A stretch of 64,000 nucleotides of DNA from positions 1 to 64,000 of the forward strand of contig CAVUIT010000009.1 of the NCBI GenBank assembly GCA_963741625.1, given 5' to 3'. The stretch comes from CAWBBA01 sp963741625. Its GTDB lineage: Bacteria > Desulfobacterota > Desulfomonilia > Desulfomonilales > Desulfomonilaceae. Both the position numbers and the translations under genes were made by a program. Below are positions 9,112 to 17,813 of the stretch, piece by piece. Positions within the stretch are counted from its first letter, which is position 1. Each line of letters opens with the position of its first letter. The notes under the pieces were generated by a model. That model was not told the origin of the DNA. It saw nothing but the letters and a program-made list of their open reading frames with translations, and searched no databases.

Positions 9112-9188
9112 TGCTGTGGGTTCCGAGCTTGATCAGTCCCGTCCTCCTGCCGGGAACCTTTGGGCTAATCTTCCCCGACTGGAATCAC

Positions 9189-9416
9189 CTATTTTTTCTT
9201 GCGCTTTGCCGCACCGGTAGCGGCTGGAGGCTTTTTTGCGCTGGGCTTTCCAGTGGGTTTAGCCTTAACAGGTTTCGCTTTAGCTGTTGCTGCTTTAGCA
9301 GGTTTTGCTTTAGCCGGTGCTGCTTTAGCGGGTTTTGCCTTGGTTGGTGCTGCTTTAACCGGTTTCGCTTTGGCAGGTTTTGCTTTAGCGGGCGCTGTTT
9401 TAGCGGGTTTTGGCAT
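9189..9416 (-). CDS. Histone-H1-like Lys/Ala/Pro-repeat protein
   Basis: Seventy-five residues built almost only of K, A and P: short tandem units AKAKPAKA / VKAAPTKAKP from residue 3 to about 55, then a basic tail ending AAKRKKK. Such tails occur in bacterial H1-like proteins (HctB/AlgP type) that bind and condense DNA non-specifically. A strong GGAGG sits 7 bases before the ATG, which supports real translation despite the low complexity. No globular domain is present. The complementary strand has an equally long open frame, but that is a mirror of the repeat. Role in nucleoid structure is inferred. Confidence 0.65.
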   Translation of the reverse strand: MPKPAKTAPAKAKPAKAKPVKAAPTKAKPAKAAPAKAKPAKAATAKAKPVKAKPTGKPSAKKPPAATGAAKRKKK

Positions 9417-9771
9417 GACTCTACCTCCAAGTGGTGATGGGGCGCCTATACCACCTTGCTCCAGTCAGGTCCAGCAATTACTGAGAGACGACCGCAAATC
9501 GGAGAAATTTTCCTCGCTATCGACGATGTCCAGAGGGTGCCACAACAGGCTGGTGGACATACCTTGGCCGCCCTTCCAAGCGGTTTCAAACTCCGGCGAG
9601 AGGCTTCACAGGGCCGAAAGTTGATTGCGCATCGACATCATGTTAGAGAACTTGTTCCGAATCCTAAACAGCTGGTTCGGCTAAGAGTCTCTATCACGAA
9701 TGTCCAGGACGCCATGTTCGAAACACGTGGTTGGACAGGGACACCTAGAACGTTGAAAGTTAGGATTGTAT

Positions 9772-10047
9772 ATGGTCAAAGAACCCAAAATAGCACATGA
9801 CTGGCCTACCGATTTGATGCTGGCTGCTAACGAGTACCTCTTTCTGGAGAGTAAGGTCAACTCTTTAATTTCGCATGCTTGCAGATGTTTTTGTACGGAA
9901 TGCAAGGATCGCTGTTGCAAGAAAGAATATTGTTCGGAGTCCGTTAGTAGCAGTTGGCTGAGGATCATATGGACCTTATACGTGTTCAACGTCAGCGAAA
10001 ATGGGAATCGAAATGGGATTTTGTTAGTGGAGAGTTTGGGACGTTGA
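9772..10047 (+). CDS. Small Cys-rich hypothetical protein
   Basis: About 91 residues (MVKEPKIAHDWPTDLM...). Residues 38-60 hold a dense Cys block, CRCFCTECKDRCCKKEYC, followed by ESVSSSWLRIIW. The spacing suggests metal or Fe-S binding and looks like a genuine conserved core, while the following residues look unrelated; the end of the gene may have been altered where the IS3 element lies 30 bp downstream. Family not recognised. A weak AGGA precedes the ATG. Confidence 0.4.
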   Translation: MVKEPKIAHDWPTDLMLAANEYLFLESKVNSLISHACRCFCTECKDRCCKKEYCSESVSSSWLRIIWTLYVFNVSENGNRNGILLVESLGR

Positions 10048-10124
10048 GATTCGACCATTAATGATCTTGACGTGCCTGTCGGCTCCGGATAGTTGGCTTG
10101 GGCCAGGAAGAGAAAGGAGCTGAC

Positions 10125-10451
10125 ATGGCCAGGGATGTGGTTGCAGAGATCCGGAGAGCTACCCGGAGGAAATTCAGGGCTGATGACAAGATTCGTATTG
10201 TGCTTGAGGGTCTGCGAGGGGAGATTTCCGTCTCTCACTTGTGCAGGCGGGAGGGGATCTCGCCGTCTCTTTACTACCAGTGGTCCAAGGCTTTTCTGGA
10301 AGCCGGGAAAAACGGACTAACAGTCGATACTAAGCGAGATGCAACCAGGGTGGAGGTCGAGCGTCTCAAGGATGAGAACGAGACGCTTAAGAAGGCGCTC
10401 GCTGAGACCATGCTTGATGTCCAACGGCTCAAAAAAAGTCTCGGCATGTGA
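10125..10451 (+). CDS. IS3-family transposase OrfA
   Basis: One hundred and eight residues with an N-terminal helix-turn-helix (FRADDKIRIVLEGLRGEISVSHLCRREGIS) and a C-terminal leucine-zipper-like coiled coil (VERLKDENETLKKALAETMLDVQRLKKSLG) used for dimerisation. The ATG at 10125 has AAGGAG 5-7 bases upstream; an earlier in-frame start does not. The end overlaps orfB by four bases, and an A7 tract at 10431-10437 lies 12 bases before the stop, where -1 slippage would fuse OrfA to OrfB. Confidence 0.9.
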   Translation: MARDVVAEIRRATRRKFRADDKIRIVLEGLRGEISVSHLCRREGISPSLYYQWSKAFLEAGKNGLTVDTKRDATRVEVERLKDENETLKKALAETMLDVQRLKKSLGM

Positions 10452-11470
10452 GAGTGCGGTACCTCCGGATGACACCCGAAGAGAAGCTGGATATTCTCCG
10501 TGCTGTGGAGTCCTCACAAGTGACTCTAAAGGAGGCATTGATCCGTCTAGGCGTGCCGTTTTCCACGTACTATCGATGGAAGGCGAACCTTGAACGACAT
10601 GGGATTGAGGGCCTCCGTGATCGTTCTCCGTTCAAGGGCAAGACGTGGAACGAGGTCCTCCCTCACGAGCAAGAGAGGATTTTAGAGGTCGCCGATCACC
10701 ATCCCGAATGGTTCTCGCGGGAGATCAGCCTCCATATCTCAGACAACGACGATTTCACCGTATCAGAGTCTAGCGTCTATCGTATCCTGAAACGAAACGG
10801 TCTCATCAAGGCCTCTGGGAAAAAGACCTTTCCTGCAGGACCTGAGTATAGGGTGAAGACGAAGGGGATCAACGAAATGTGGCAGACTGATGCAAGTTAC
10901 CTGCTCGTGAAGAACTGGGGATGGTATTACATGATATCCGTGCTTGATGATTTCAGCCGCAAGATCCTGGCCTGGCTCTTACAGCCTAGCATGGACACGG
11001 ATGCGTTCAGTGAAGTCATTGAGTTGGCCTGTGAAGTAACCGGCATGGACCGTCTACCACAGGAACATCGAGCAAAACTCCTTTCGGATAGAGGTTCAGC
11101 ACTCATCTCCAAGCCCTTTGGCGAATACCTCCAAGCCAAGGGGTTGGCCCATATATTCGCTTCTCCTTATCACCCTCAGACCAACGGGAAGATCGAACGG
11201 TATCATCGATCCTGCAAGGAGAAAATAAACCGGATCGTATGGGAGTATCCCGACGATCTTGTGCAAGAGATCACGAGTTTTGTCACCTACTACAACACGG
11301 GGCGCTATCACGAAGCCCTTGGCAACGTGACCCCTGATGACGTATACTTTGGCCGACGAGAAGCTATATTGGAGCGTCGCAAGAGCCTTAAACACGTAAC
11401 TCTCATGCGGCGTAGGGACTTAAACCGAAACACCCCAAGACCATCATCTGGGGCTGAAACTCTCCGCTAA
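10448..11470 (+). CDS. IS3-family transposase OrfB (DDE integrase core)
   Basis: Three hundred and forty residues. An HTH_21-like region (HISDNDDFTVSESSVYRILKRNGL) precedes the rve integrase core. The catalytic DDE triad is seen in WQTDASYL, LLSDRGSAL and NGKIERYHRSCKEK. It starts with GTG inside the stop region of orfA, a normal arrangement for a product made mainly as an OrfAB frameshift fusion. It catalyses DNA cleavage and strand transfer at the IS ends. The frame is complete. Confidence 0.93.
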   Translation: MRVRYLRMTPEEKLDILRAVESSQVTLKEALIRLGVPFSTYYRWKANLERHGIEGLRDRSPFKGKTWNEVLPHEQERILEVADHHPEWFSREISLHISDNDDFTVSESSVYRILKRNGLIKASGKKTFPAGPEYRVKTKGINEMWQTDASYLLVKNWGWYYMISVLDDFSRKILAWLLQPSMDTDAFSEVIELACEVTGMDRLPQEHRAKLLSDRGSALISKPFGEYLQAKGLAHIFASPYHPQTNGKIERYHRSCKEKINRIVWEYPDDLVQEITSFVTYYNTGRYHEALGNVTPDDVYFGRREAILERRKSLKHVTLMRRRDLNRNTPRPSSGAETLR

Positions 11471-11763
11471 TTCTGCCACCCAAAATTCCCACTTCTGCTG
11501 ACGACATACACTTTACCCACACCCAGAAGGCTTCCATGAACGTGACCGACCCGCTTGGCACGCCTCCGAAGGCATTTTCTTCGGGGCCAGCCAGAACCCT
11601 ATTCTTCGTTTCTCCCAATCCAAACCTGTCCTTATTAATTTCGTCCGAGAGATAATTTTTCATGAAACACTTTCAGCCCGGGTTTCGCTCCAGGCGTAAA
11701 GAGCGTGAACCGGACCTTCGGGTTCAATTTTCTTCTGATCACTCTGCCCACGGCTCTTGACAA

Positions 11764-11781
11764 ATGATACGCATGTATCAT
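11764..11781. promoter_or_regulatory. Perfect palindrome before chrB, candidate operator
   Basis: ATGATAC-GCAT-GTATCAT is an 18-base perfect inverted repeat 33 bases before the chrB-like start. It begins one base after a TTGACA (11757-11762), so a protein bound there would cover the promoter. ChrB proteins of chromate operons are known to act as chromate-sensing regulators of their own promoter; that this is the site here is inferred. Confidence 0.45.
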
Positions 11782-11813
11782 AGTAGTGTCAAGTGTTATA
11801 CGGAGGACTCGCG

Positions 11814-12797
11814 ATGGCTGAACGGCCCGAGGGAAGATGGTTGCTGCTAATTCATCAGATTCCCCTCAAACCAGCTTATTTCAGGGTAAAAATCTGGAGA
11901 AGGCTCCACGGTCTCGGGGCCGTGGCGATCAAGAATTCAGTATATGTCATCCCAAAGAACGAGGAGACCCTCGAAGACTTCCAGTGGGTTTTGCGAGAGA
12001 TTGTTCAGGGCGGGGGAGAAGCTTCGATCTGTACAGCCGATTTTATTGAGGGCCTGACTGACGAGCAGATTGAAACCTTCTTTCAGACGGCTCGGAATGC
12101 GGATTATGCCCAGATCGCTGAAGAAGCCAGGTCTGTCTTGGACTCCGTACCTTTGATCGTGGCGGCGATTACCGACGAAGACAGAACTGGGATAGAAGCG
12201 AATCAGTCTCGTCTGAAAAAAAGGTTCTCATCGGTCACAGCCCTGGACTTCTTCGCCGCGCCCGGACGTGAATCCGCCGAGGCAGCGATGCAACAACTGG
12301 AGGCCCGGCTGAAAGAAGCTCGTAGGAAGACGGAAACTGACGAGGCCGAAAGGGAGAAACGCGACCTCGGGGATCTACGCGGGCGAACATGGGTGACCAG
12401 GAAAGGTGTGTATGTGGATCGCATAGCGTGTGCTTGGCTAATCCGTCGTTTCATCGACCCTGATGCGCAATTCAAGTTTGTGTCCGGCAAAGGATATAGG
12501 CCGAGATCCGGCGAGTTGCGATTTGACATGTTTGAAGGAGAGTTCACCCATGAAGGGGATCTCTGTTCTTTTGAAGTCCTCAGCAAGGGCTTCTTCCCGG
12601 AAGACCAAGCCCTTGTCCATATCGGCCAGGTAATTCACGACCTGGATTTCAAGGATGCGAAGTTCAAGAAATCTGAAACCGCGGGAATCGGAGGACTCAT
12701 GGAGGGATTGGCCGCGGCTCATAAGTCGGATGAAGCGAGGCTTGAGCGTGGCGGTGCCATCTTTGATGACCTATACGAGTATTTCCGGCGCAAATGA
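11814..12797 (+). CDS. chrB: ChrB-like chromate-resistance/regulatory protein
   Basis: A 327-residue protein. The N-terminal part (RWLLLIHQIPLKPAYFRVKIWRRLHGLGAVAIKNSVYVIP) is the ChrB N-domain and the C-terminal part from WVTRKGVYVDRIACAWLIRRFIDPDAQF is the ChrB C-domain, with a later DLCSFEVL/VHIGQVIHDLDFKD block. In known operons ChrB is a chromate-responsive regulator or an accessory of efflux. The start at 11814 has GGAGG 7 bases upstream. There is no ChrA transporter here; an MFS protein follows instead, a frequent partnership for ChrB homologues. Chromate as the ligand is therefore not certain. Confidence 0.85.
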   Translation: MAERPEGRWLLLIHQIPLKPAYFRVKIWRRLHGLGAVAIKNSVYVIPKNEETLEDFQWVLREIVQGGGEASICTADFIEGLTDEQIETFFQTARNADYAQIAEEARSVLDSVPLIVAAITDEDRTGIEANQSRLKKRFSSVTALDFFAAPGRESAEAAMQQLEARLKEARRKTETDEAEREKRDLGDLRGRTWVTRKGVYVDRIACAWLIRRFIDPDAQFKFVSGKGYRPRSGELRFDMFEGEFTHEGDLCSFEVLSKGFFPEDQALVHIGQVIHDLDFKDAKFKKSETAGIGGLMEGLAAAHKSDEARLERGGAIFDDLYEYFRRK

Positions 12798-12904
12798 CTG
12801 ATCCGAAAGCGCTATGCTTCACACGGAACAAATGCAGATAAAACAGAATCCTCTGCGATCTCAGCGACCTCCGCGGTGAACGATTACCCACAAAACGAGA
12901 CTTG

Positions 12905-14197
12905 ATGGCGACAAGATCCGTCACAAAAACTTTTAGTGAACCCGTCAATGGCATCGACATGAAGGGCAGCCTAGACTCAACCTTCAACGGCCTCTGCGCG
13001 GTAGGATTTCTCGCCAGAGCCTCTTATGCCTTGGCCAGAACCCCGGTGTTGGCGCTTTTCGCGGCCTCGCTTGGTGCGGGTCCTGAAGCCATAGGCTTTG
13101 CAGTTGCGATCTCCACGGTGACGGGCATCTTCGTCAAGATGCCGGCGGGAGTGTTGTCTGACGTGATCGGCCGGACTCGTACTCTCTTCATGGGGCTAGC
13201 GGTCTTTGCAGTCGTTCCGTTCGCATACCTGTTCGTTTCATCCTACGAGGCCCTGGTTGTGGTCCGTTTCCTTCACGGATTCGCCACGGCCATATACGGT
13301 CCTGTGGCAATGGCAGTGGTCCTGGGGATTGCGGGGGGCAAGCGTGCGGAAATGCTCGCCTGGTTTTCTTCAGTAACGATCATCGGAAACCTCATTGGCG
13401 CACCGCTTGGAGGCTTCATGCTGACGTGGATGTCTGCCGGACAGAACCCCAGTTTGGCTCATTTCCACATCATATACGGCGTCGTGGCAGCTTTGGGAAT
13501 GGCATCCTTGTTGATTGCGCTTTGGGTCATGAAAGGGAAGTGGGACTCCCCTAAACATGAAAACGGCCGCACTCTGAAAGCAGTTTTGACACAATTTCGG
13601 ACCGGCGTTCGGGAAATCCTCATGGACCGTCGAGTATTGCTCACCAGCAATATGGAAGGGTTCCAAAACCTTGCGGTCGGCGCTCTGGAAGCATTCCTTC
13701 CTATCTATGCGGTGGTCATCTGCGGATTCTCGGCCTTCCAGGCAGGGTTGCTCTGGGGAATACAAATTGCCGTTACCATTCTTTCGAAGCCCCTCATGGG
13801 GAAGATCTCCGATCGGCATGGTCGCCAGAATCTCTTATTCGGAGGAATGTTTGTCTGTGCGCTTTCTTTCGTGTTGATACCCTGGTTCCAGAGTTTCAAT
13901 GTGCTTTTGCTGCTGGCTGCCATCTTCGGACTTGGAGAAGCGGTCGTTACGTCGTCGGCAGCGGCTCTCGTGGCAGACTTTTGCAGGGAAGACCATCTTG
14001 GTTCGGCCATGGGAACCTTCGGCACTATATTCGATGTGGGGCACGCTTCCGGTCCGCTTCTCGCGGGTCTTCTCATCGGTCTGACGGGTTCCGGCACTGA
14101 TTATCGCTTGTCATTCGCAGTAGTGGCTGCACTCCTGGTTGCCGCGGCCCTGGCATTCCGGATAGGCGTCAATACCACTTCGGCACTCAATGAGTAA
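12905..14197 (+). CDS. MFS transporter
   Basis: A 430-residue, 12-helix major facilitator. The loop 2-3 motif GVLSDVIGRTRTLFMG and its repeat in the second half (GKISDRHGRQNLLFGG) are clear. An N-terminal cytoplasmic tail of about 25 residues precedes helix 1. It follows the chrB-like gene by 107 bp on the same strand, so it may be the efflux partner of that protein. The specificity cannot be read from the sequence. Start taken at the ATG (12905), with a TTG one codon before as alternative. Confidence 0.88.
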   Translation: MATRSVTKTFSEPVNGIDMKGSLDSTFNGLCAVGFLARASYALARTPVLALFAASLGAGPEAIGFAVAISTVTGIFVKMPAGVLSDVIGRTRTLFMGLAVFAVVPFAYLFVSSYEALVVVRFLHGFATAIYGPVAMAVVLGIAGGKRAEMLAWFSSVTIIGNLIGAPLGGFMLTWMSAGQNPSLAHFHIIYGVVAALGMASLLIALWVMKGKWDSPKHENGRTLKAVLTQFRTGVREILMDRRVLLTSNMEGFQNLAVGALEAFLPIYAVVICGFSAFQAGLLWGIQIAVTILSKPLMGKISDRHGRQNLLFGGMFVCALSFVLIPWFQSFNVLLLLAAIFGLGEAVVTSSAAALVADFCREDHLGSAMGTFGTIFDVGHASGPLLAGLLIGLTGSGTDYRLSFAVVAALLVAAALAFRIGVNTTSALNE

Positions 14198-14271
14198 AAT
14201 ACCGACATATTGAGTAGCATTTATTGGATGAGACTGGCTTTTTTTGATAATGGAGAAAATGGAGGCCCGAT

Positions 14272-14676
14272 ATGATACCCAAAGAAGGTGAATCTGCCAC
14301 ATTGGCAAAAACTATTACCCAAAGCGACATTGAACAGTTCGCAGAACTGGTGGGAGATCGAAATCCGGTACACGTGGACCCGGATTTTGCCAAAAAGACA
14401 CGCTTTGGGCGTCCCATTGCACACGGGATGTGGGGATTGTCGCTTGTTTCAGCAGTTCTGGGGACGAAGCTTCCCGGTCCGGGGACCATATATCTGAGCC
14501 AAACTGTGCAGTTTAAGGCCCCTGTATTTGCCGGTGACACTTTGACCGCTAAAGTAAAAGTCCTGGAAGTGCGTCAAGACAAGCCTATCGTCAGGCTGGA
14601 AACTACTTGCGAAAACCAGAAGGGTGAGTTAATCCTAACGGGAGAATCGATGGTTCTGGTCGAAGACGTGGATTGA
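14272..14676 (+). CDS. MaoC-like (R)-specific enoyl-CoA hydratase
   Basis: A 134-residue hot-dog fold protein. The hydratase-2 motif is present as ELVGDRNPVHVDPDFAKKT followed by FGRPIAHGM, with the catalytic Asp/His pair in DRNPVH. It would hydrate trans-2-enoyl-CoA to (R)-3-hydroxyacyl-CoA, as PhaJ does, in fatty-acid or polyester metabolism. GGAGG lies 8 bases before the ATG. It is 74 bp after the MFS gene; a functional link with that gene is not evident. Confidence 0.85.
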   Translation: MIPKEGESATLAKTITQSDIEQFAELVGDRNPVHVDPDFAKKTRFGRPIAHGMWGLSLVSAVLGTKLPGPGTIYLSQTVQFKAPVFAGDTLTAKVKVLEVRQDKPIVRLETTCENQKGELILTGESMVLVEDVD

Positions 14677-14755
14677 GATGCTGTAATTATCTTTCAAGGA
14701 ATGAGGCCCTTTCCAAGCCGCTCTAAGACTATATAGGAAGCAGGGATGTTACGGC

Positions 14756-15076
14756 TCAGGTCTTCTTCAGGACCTTTTTTCTCCACGGATTCAAGGGAAA
14801 GCAACATCCGGCGCCTATTTCCAGGAAATATTCGTATCTGAGCGGATCAGCAAGGTACAAGGAGCAGACGTACCGATCCTCCTTCCACGTCAACGCGGGA
14901 CAAGGGTTCGTGTAATGGCCGTAGATCATGGCACCGGTTCTGCACATCAATTCCGTGCAACAGAATCCGCATCCGACACATCGCGGGGATTCTCTCAACG
15001 CAAACTCTCTTTCCAGGGTCGGTTGCAACACCCAACTGCATTTCACGTCGATCATAGCACAAGCCGGCTGGAGCAT
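14756..15076 (-). CDS. YkgJ-like Cys-rich protein
   Basis: One hundred and six residues. The core CVGCGFCCTELMC is the CxxCGxCC motif of the YkgJ family, with further Cys in NPCPALTWKEDRYVCSLY and GAGCCFPL. These probably form a zinc or Fe-S site. The function of the family is not established. An inner ATG at 15055 is an equally good start; neither has a strong ribosome binding site. Convergent with the MaoC gene. Confidence 0.7.
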   Translation of the reverse strand: MLQPACAMIDVKCSWVLQPTLEREFALRESPRCVGCGFCCTELMCRTGAMIYGHYTNPCPALTWKEDRYVCSLYLADPLRYEYFLEIGAGCCFPLNPWRKKVLKKT

Positions 15077-15243
15077 TCAGTAAGTACGGAGGACCTCAAG
15101 AAAAAGTCGGCATTTTTTTAACAACTGAGTGTGAGATCCGTCCAATTAAGTAGAAAGTGAAGGAGCAGACTACAGCACGTCCAAATTTTGACGCAGAAGC
15201 TCTTTATAGGGGCGTGAAATCCTGAACAAGGAAGTGACGACTA

Positions 15244-16335
15244 ATGACAAAGTGGATATATATCCCGGTGATCTTGATAGCATTGACAATGGCTGCAAAT
15301 ATACCAACTGTGACTTTGGCCCAGAACAGTCAACCTGCTCAGGTCCAGACCGACCAGACGAGTCGACAGGTTCCTCAACCGAAGGGCGGTGTTGCCACTG
15401 TTATTGGAGTGGACCAGCCTGAAAATTGCCTCCGAATCCGGAGTGGGCCCGGCAATTCCTATGATGTCATCGGATGCGCCAATATGGGCGAGCAACTGAA
15501 TATTACCGGCGTGTGGACATCAAATGATTGGGCGCAGCTTGCCGACAACGCATGGGTTTACGGACCCCAGATCGAAACTGATTTGCGTCCTCCTCGGACC
15601 GCTTATTCCCAGAGCCCGAGTTACGTTGTCACGGAGGAAGTGTCGCCGGATTACGCTGATTGGTCGTACTTGCCGGATTATGGATATGATACGTACTGGT
15701 ATGGAGGAGTACCGATATTCCTTTATAATATCGGAGTATGGTCCAAGTTCCACCCGTGGTGGTGGCATCGTGGCCATCATGCGTGGTGGTGGCAGGGTGG
15801 TCATCATGGCAAGAGAGCCTGGAACGGCACTTCATTCAGTAACTTCGCAAGGGCTCGAGCCCGAGGAGGTGTTGTCACGAATCGTGCCAATATTTCTTCG
15901 TTCAATAGGGCTGGAACCCCGAGGAGTTTCACAACCAATCGCTCCAATATTTCTCCAGCCAACGTAACCCGTTTCAATTCAACGAGATTGCGTTCGGGGA
16001 CTGCGAATAGAATTCGTTCGGGGCAAACCTTCTCGAATCCGAACACGATTCGTTCGCTGAGGTCCTTCTCAAGCCCGAATACCATTCGTATGCGTAGTAA
16101 TTCGGGAGTAAGAAGCTTTAACACCGGAAACATCAACACAAGAAGCCTTAACACAGGAAGCTTTAACAGAGGAAACTTCAGTACAAGAAGCTTTAATACA
16201 GGAAATATTGGCACAAGAAGCTTGGGTGCTGTGCGTGGAGGCGGATTTAGTGGCGCACGTATAGGCGGAGGTGGCATGAAATTCGGTGGCGGCGGTAACT
16301 TCGCCGGCGCCGTTGCGGGCGGGCGCCGCAGATAG
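15244..16335 (+). CDS. Secreted SH3b protein with pentapeptide-type repeats
   Basis: A 363-residue exported protein. Residues 1-26 form a signal peptide (ending TVTLAQ). Residues 48-110 are a bacterial SH3 domain (LRIRSGPGNSYDVIG, WAQLADNAWVYG). Residues about 165-190 are His/Trp-rich (WWWHRGHHAWWW). The C-terminal half is Arg/Asn/Ser-rich; residues 293-327 are seven five-residue units of the type NTGNI-NTRSL-NTGSF-NRGNF, like Pentapeptide_2 repeats. It ends in a Gly-rich tail GGGGMKFGGGG. Secreted or cell-surface role likely; exact function unknown. An intrinsic terminator follows. Confidence 0.8.
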   Translation: MTKWIYIPVILIALTMAANIPTVTLAQNSQPAQVQTDQTSRQVPQPKGGVATVIGVDQPENCLRIRSGPGNSYDVIGCANMGEQLNITGVWTSNDWAQLADNAWVYGPQIETDLRPPRTAYSQSPSYVVTEEVSPDYADWSYLPDYGYDTYWYGGVPIFLYNIGVWSKFHPWWWHRGHHAWWWQGGHHGKRAWNGTSFSNFARARARGGVVTNRANISSFNRAGTPRSFTTNRSNISPANVTRFNSTRLRSGTANRIRSGQTFSNPNTIRSLRSFSSPNTIRMRSNSGVRSFNTGNINTRSLNTGSFNRGNFSTRSFNTGNIGTRSLGAVRGGGFSGARIGGGGMKFGGGGNFAGAVAGGRRR

Positions 16336-16375
16336 CATCAATAGATATTAGATAACAGATACTAACTTTCATAAG

Positions 16376-16417
16376 GACCGGAGGCTCTTTTTCTATAGAG
16401 AGCTCCCGGTCTTTTTT
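16376..16417 (+). terminator. Intrinsic terminator after the SH3b gene
   Basis: GACCGGaGGCTC and GAGAGCTCCCGGTC can pair around a T-rich loop, followed by six T. It ends the transcript of the SH3b-protein gene 40 bp after its stop codon. Confidence 0.75.
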
Positions 16418-16641
16418 GTTCACTGGTCTCAGGCTGCCGTACACAAGCTTCGTCACTGGACAGGCTTGCCGAAAGGATCAGAATAGAAAGACAAGCTCAG
16501 GTCATACCAAGCATTCACGCGGCAGTCGCTCTAAGCTTTCCTCACAACCGAGATTCGCTGTCTCTTTCTCTCTCCTCCCGATTTGTGCTATTCTGTCGCA
16601 CGCTTGGGAACTGAAGTCATCATTATGGAGGGCATGTCCCA

Positions 16642-17154
16642 ATGACGACAAGGGTCAAGATCCTGCCTGCAATCTTGGTATTTTCGATAGCCCTGTTCCT
16701 TACGGGCCAATACGCCCTATCCGCCGACAAGAAGCCTGCCAAAGTACCGATCTTCGAAGTGCCCACTTCCGGCAAGATCATGGACGTCCAGTATCGTCCG
16801 GAATTTGACGAATGGTGGGTGAAATGTCGCGAGGGTAATGACATTGCCATCTATTCGTACGACAAGATGACCCGAAAATGGGGCAGAGTCCTGTTCACGC
16901 ACAAGAAGCTGGAGGATAAAGGAAAACAAGCAGAGGGAGTGCAAGAGTCTGAGACAGGGATCCCCTCGGGTGAACCAGGAGTCGGAGCGCCCAGAGAACA
17001 GAAAAAACAAGATACCGGCAAGGTCGAGGGCCCAAAGAAGCAATCGGACGCGAATCAGAAAAGGGGCGGCCAAAAGAAGTGGTGGGATCCATTGAACATC
17101 ATCCCAGGCGGTGAACGTCTAATTTTCCCCGCCAAGCCAGCGGAAAGCAAATGA
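16642..17154 (+). CDS. Hypothetical exported protein
   Basis: A 170-residue protein with a signal peptide (MTTRVKILPAILVFSIALFLTGQYALSADKK). A short folded part follows (IFEVPTSGKIMDVQYRPEFDEWWVKCREGNDIAIYSYD), then a long hydrophilic Gly/Lys/Glu-rich stretch, and a compact C-terminus (KKWWDPLNIIPGGERLIFP). No family recognised. It is preceded by GGAGGGCATGTCCCA, a usable though distant ribosome binding site. It may be co-transcribed with the isochorismatase-type gene 58 bp downstream, but no shared function is apparent. Confidence 0.65.
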   Translation: MTTRVKILPAILVFSIALFLTGQYALSADKKPAKVPIFEVPTSGKIMDVQYRPEFDEWWVKCREGNDIAIYSYDKMTRKWGRVLFTHKKLEDKGKQAEGVQESETGIPSGEPGVGAPREQKKQDTGKVEGPKKQSDANQKRGGQKKWWDPLNIIPGGERLIFPAKPAESK

Positions 17155-17212
17155 ACGCAATCGGGGAAAGGGCCATGAGGCGCTGTCGCCGGCTTGAAAC
17201 AAGGAGGATCGC

Positions 17213-17813
17213 TTGGCTGGTTACGCCCTGATAATCGTGGATATGATCAAGGACAATGTCAATACGGCCGGACACGGACAGATGGATCTGGAGGCCAAGA
17301 AGATTGTCCCTCCCATACTTGACTTGGCCAAAACCTTCAGGCGTTGTGGCCAGAAGGTTGTTTTCGCGTGCGACAGCTTCATGCCGGGGGATTTCATGTT
17401 CGGTGGGCGTATGCCGTCTCACGCCATTCGGGGCACTGGCGGGGACGAACCCATCGCGGATCTGCAAATGCAGCCCACAGACCTCTTGCTTCCAAAACGG
17501 CGCATGAGTGCCTTTTATAAGACCGACCTGGATCAGACCCTCCGGACCTGGGGGGTTGACACTGTGGCGGTCTGCGGCATCGTGACCAACGTGTGTGTTT
17601 CTTCTCACGGCTCTGGATGCCATTCAGAACGATTTTCGGTCGGTGATAGTTTCAGACGCGTGTGCCTGCCACAAACCAGCTTTACACGAAAGGACGCTGG
17701 GCCTGTACGACAAATTCATACTTGCCCCTCTTTTCCGCATAATGACTGCTTCGGAAATAACGGAGGAACTGGAACGGTTTCAAGCGGCCGGAATTGCCGA
17801 CGTCGCTAGTTAG
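17213..17813 (+). CDS. Isochorismatase-family cysteine hydrolase (frameshifted)
   Basis: A cysteine hydrolase of the isochorismatase/nicotinamidase fold. The catalytic Asp is in ALIIVDMIKD and the catalytic Cys in CGIVTNVCV. After that Cys the frame slips at about 17592-17608; the proper continuation TALDAIQNDFRSVIVSDACA is in the next frame and ends at 17813. Restored length is about 200 residues, normal for the family. Start is TTG at 17213 with AAGGAGG 5 bases upstream. The actual substrate (nicotinamide, ureidoacrylate or other) cannot be told. The gene is convergent with hrcA, overlapping its end by 4 bp. Confidence 0.85.

Larger units (their letters stand above)
10077..11506 (+). mobile_element. 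IS3-family insertion sequence
   Basis: About 1.43 kb holding overlapping orfA and orfB. The ends are tentative: TGTCGGCTCCGG on the left and, reversed, TGTCGTCAGCAG on the right give an imperfect terminal inverted repeat. No clean target duplication could be seen. Both ORFs are intact, so the element may be active. It lies in the gene-poor stretch between a Cys-rich small gene and the chromate-type operon. Confidence 0.75.

Noticed and set aside
9199..9624. 141-codon plus-strand frame of Ala/Gly/Phe-rich sequence opposite the Lys/Ala/Pro protein
   Set aside because: It is the mirror of the repeat; the minus strand has the ribosome binding site and the plausible basic product.
9681..10238. 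185-codon minus-strand frame
   Set aside because: Overlaps the start of the IS3 orfA and the Cys-rich small gene; no family features and no start signal.
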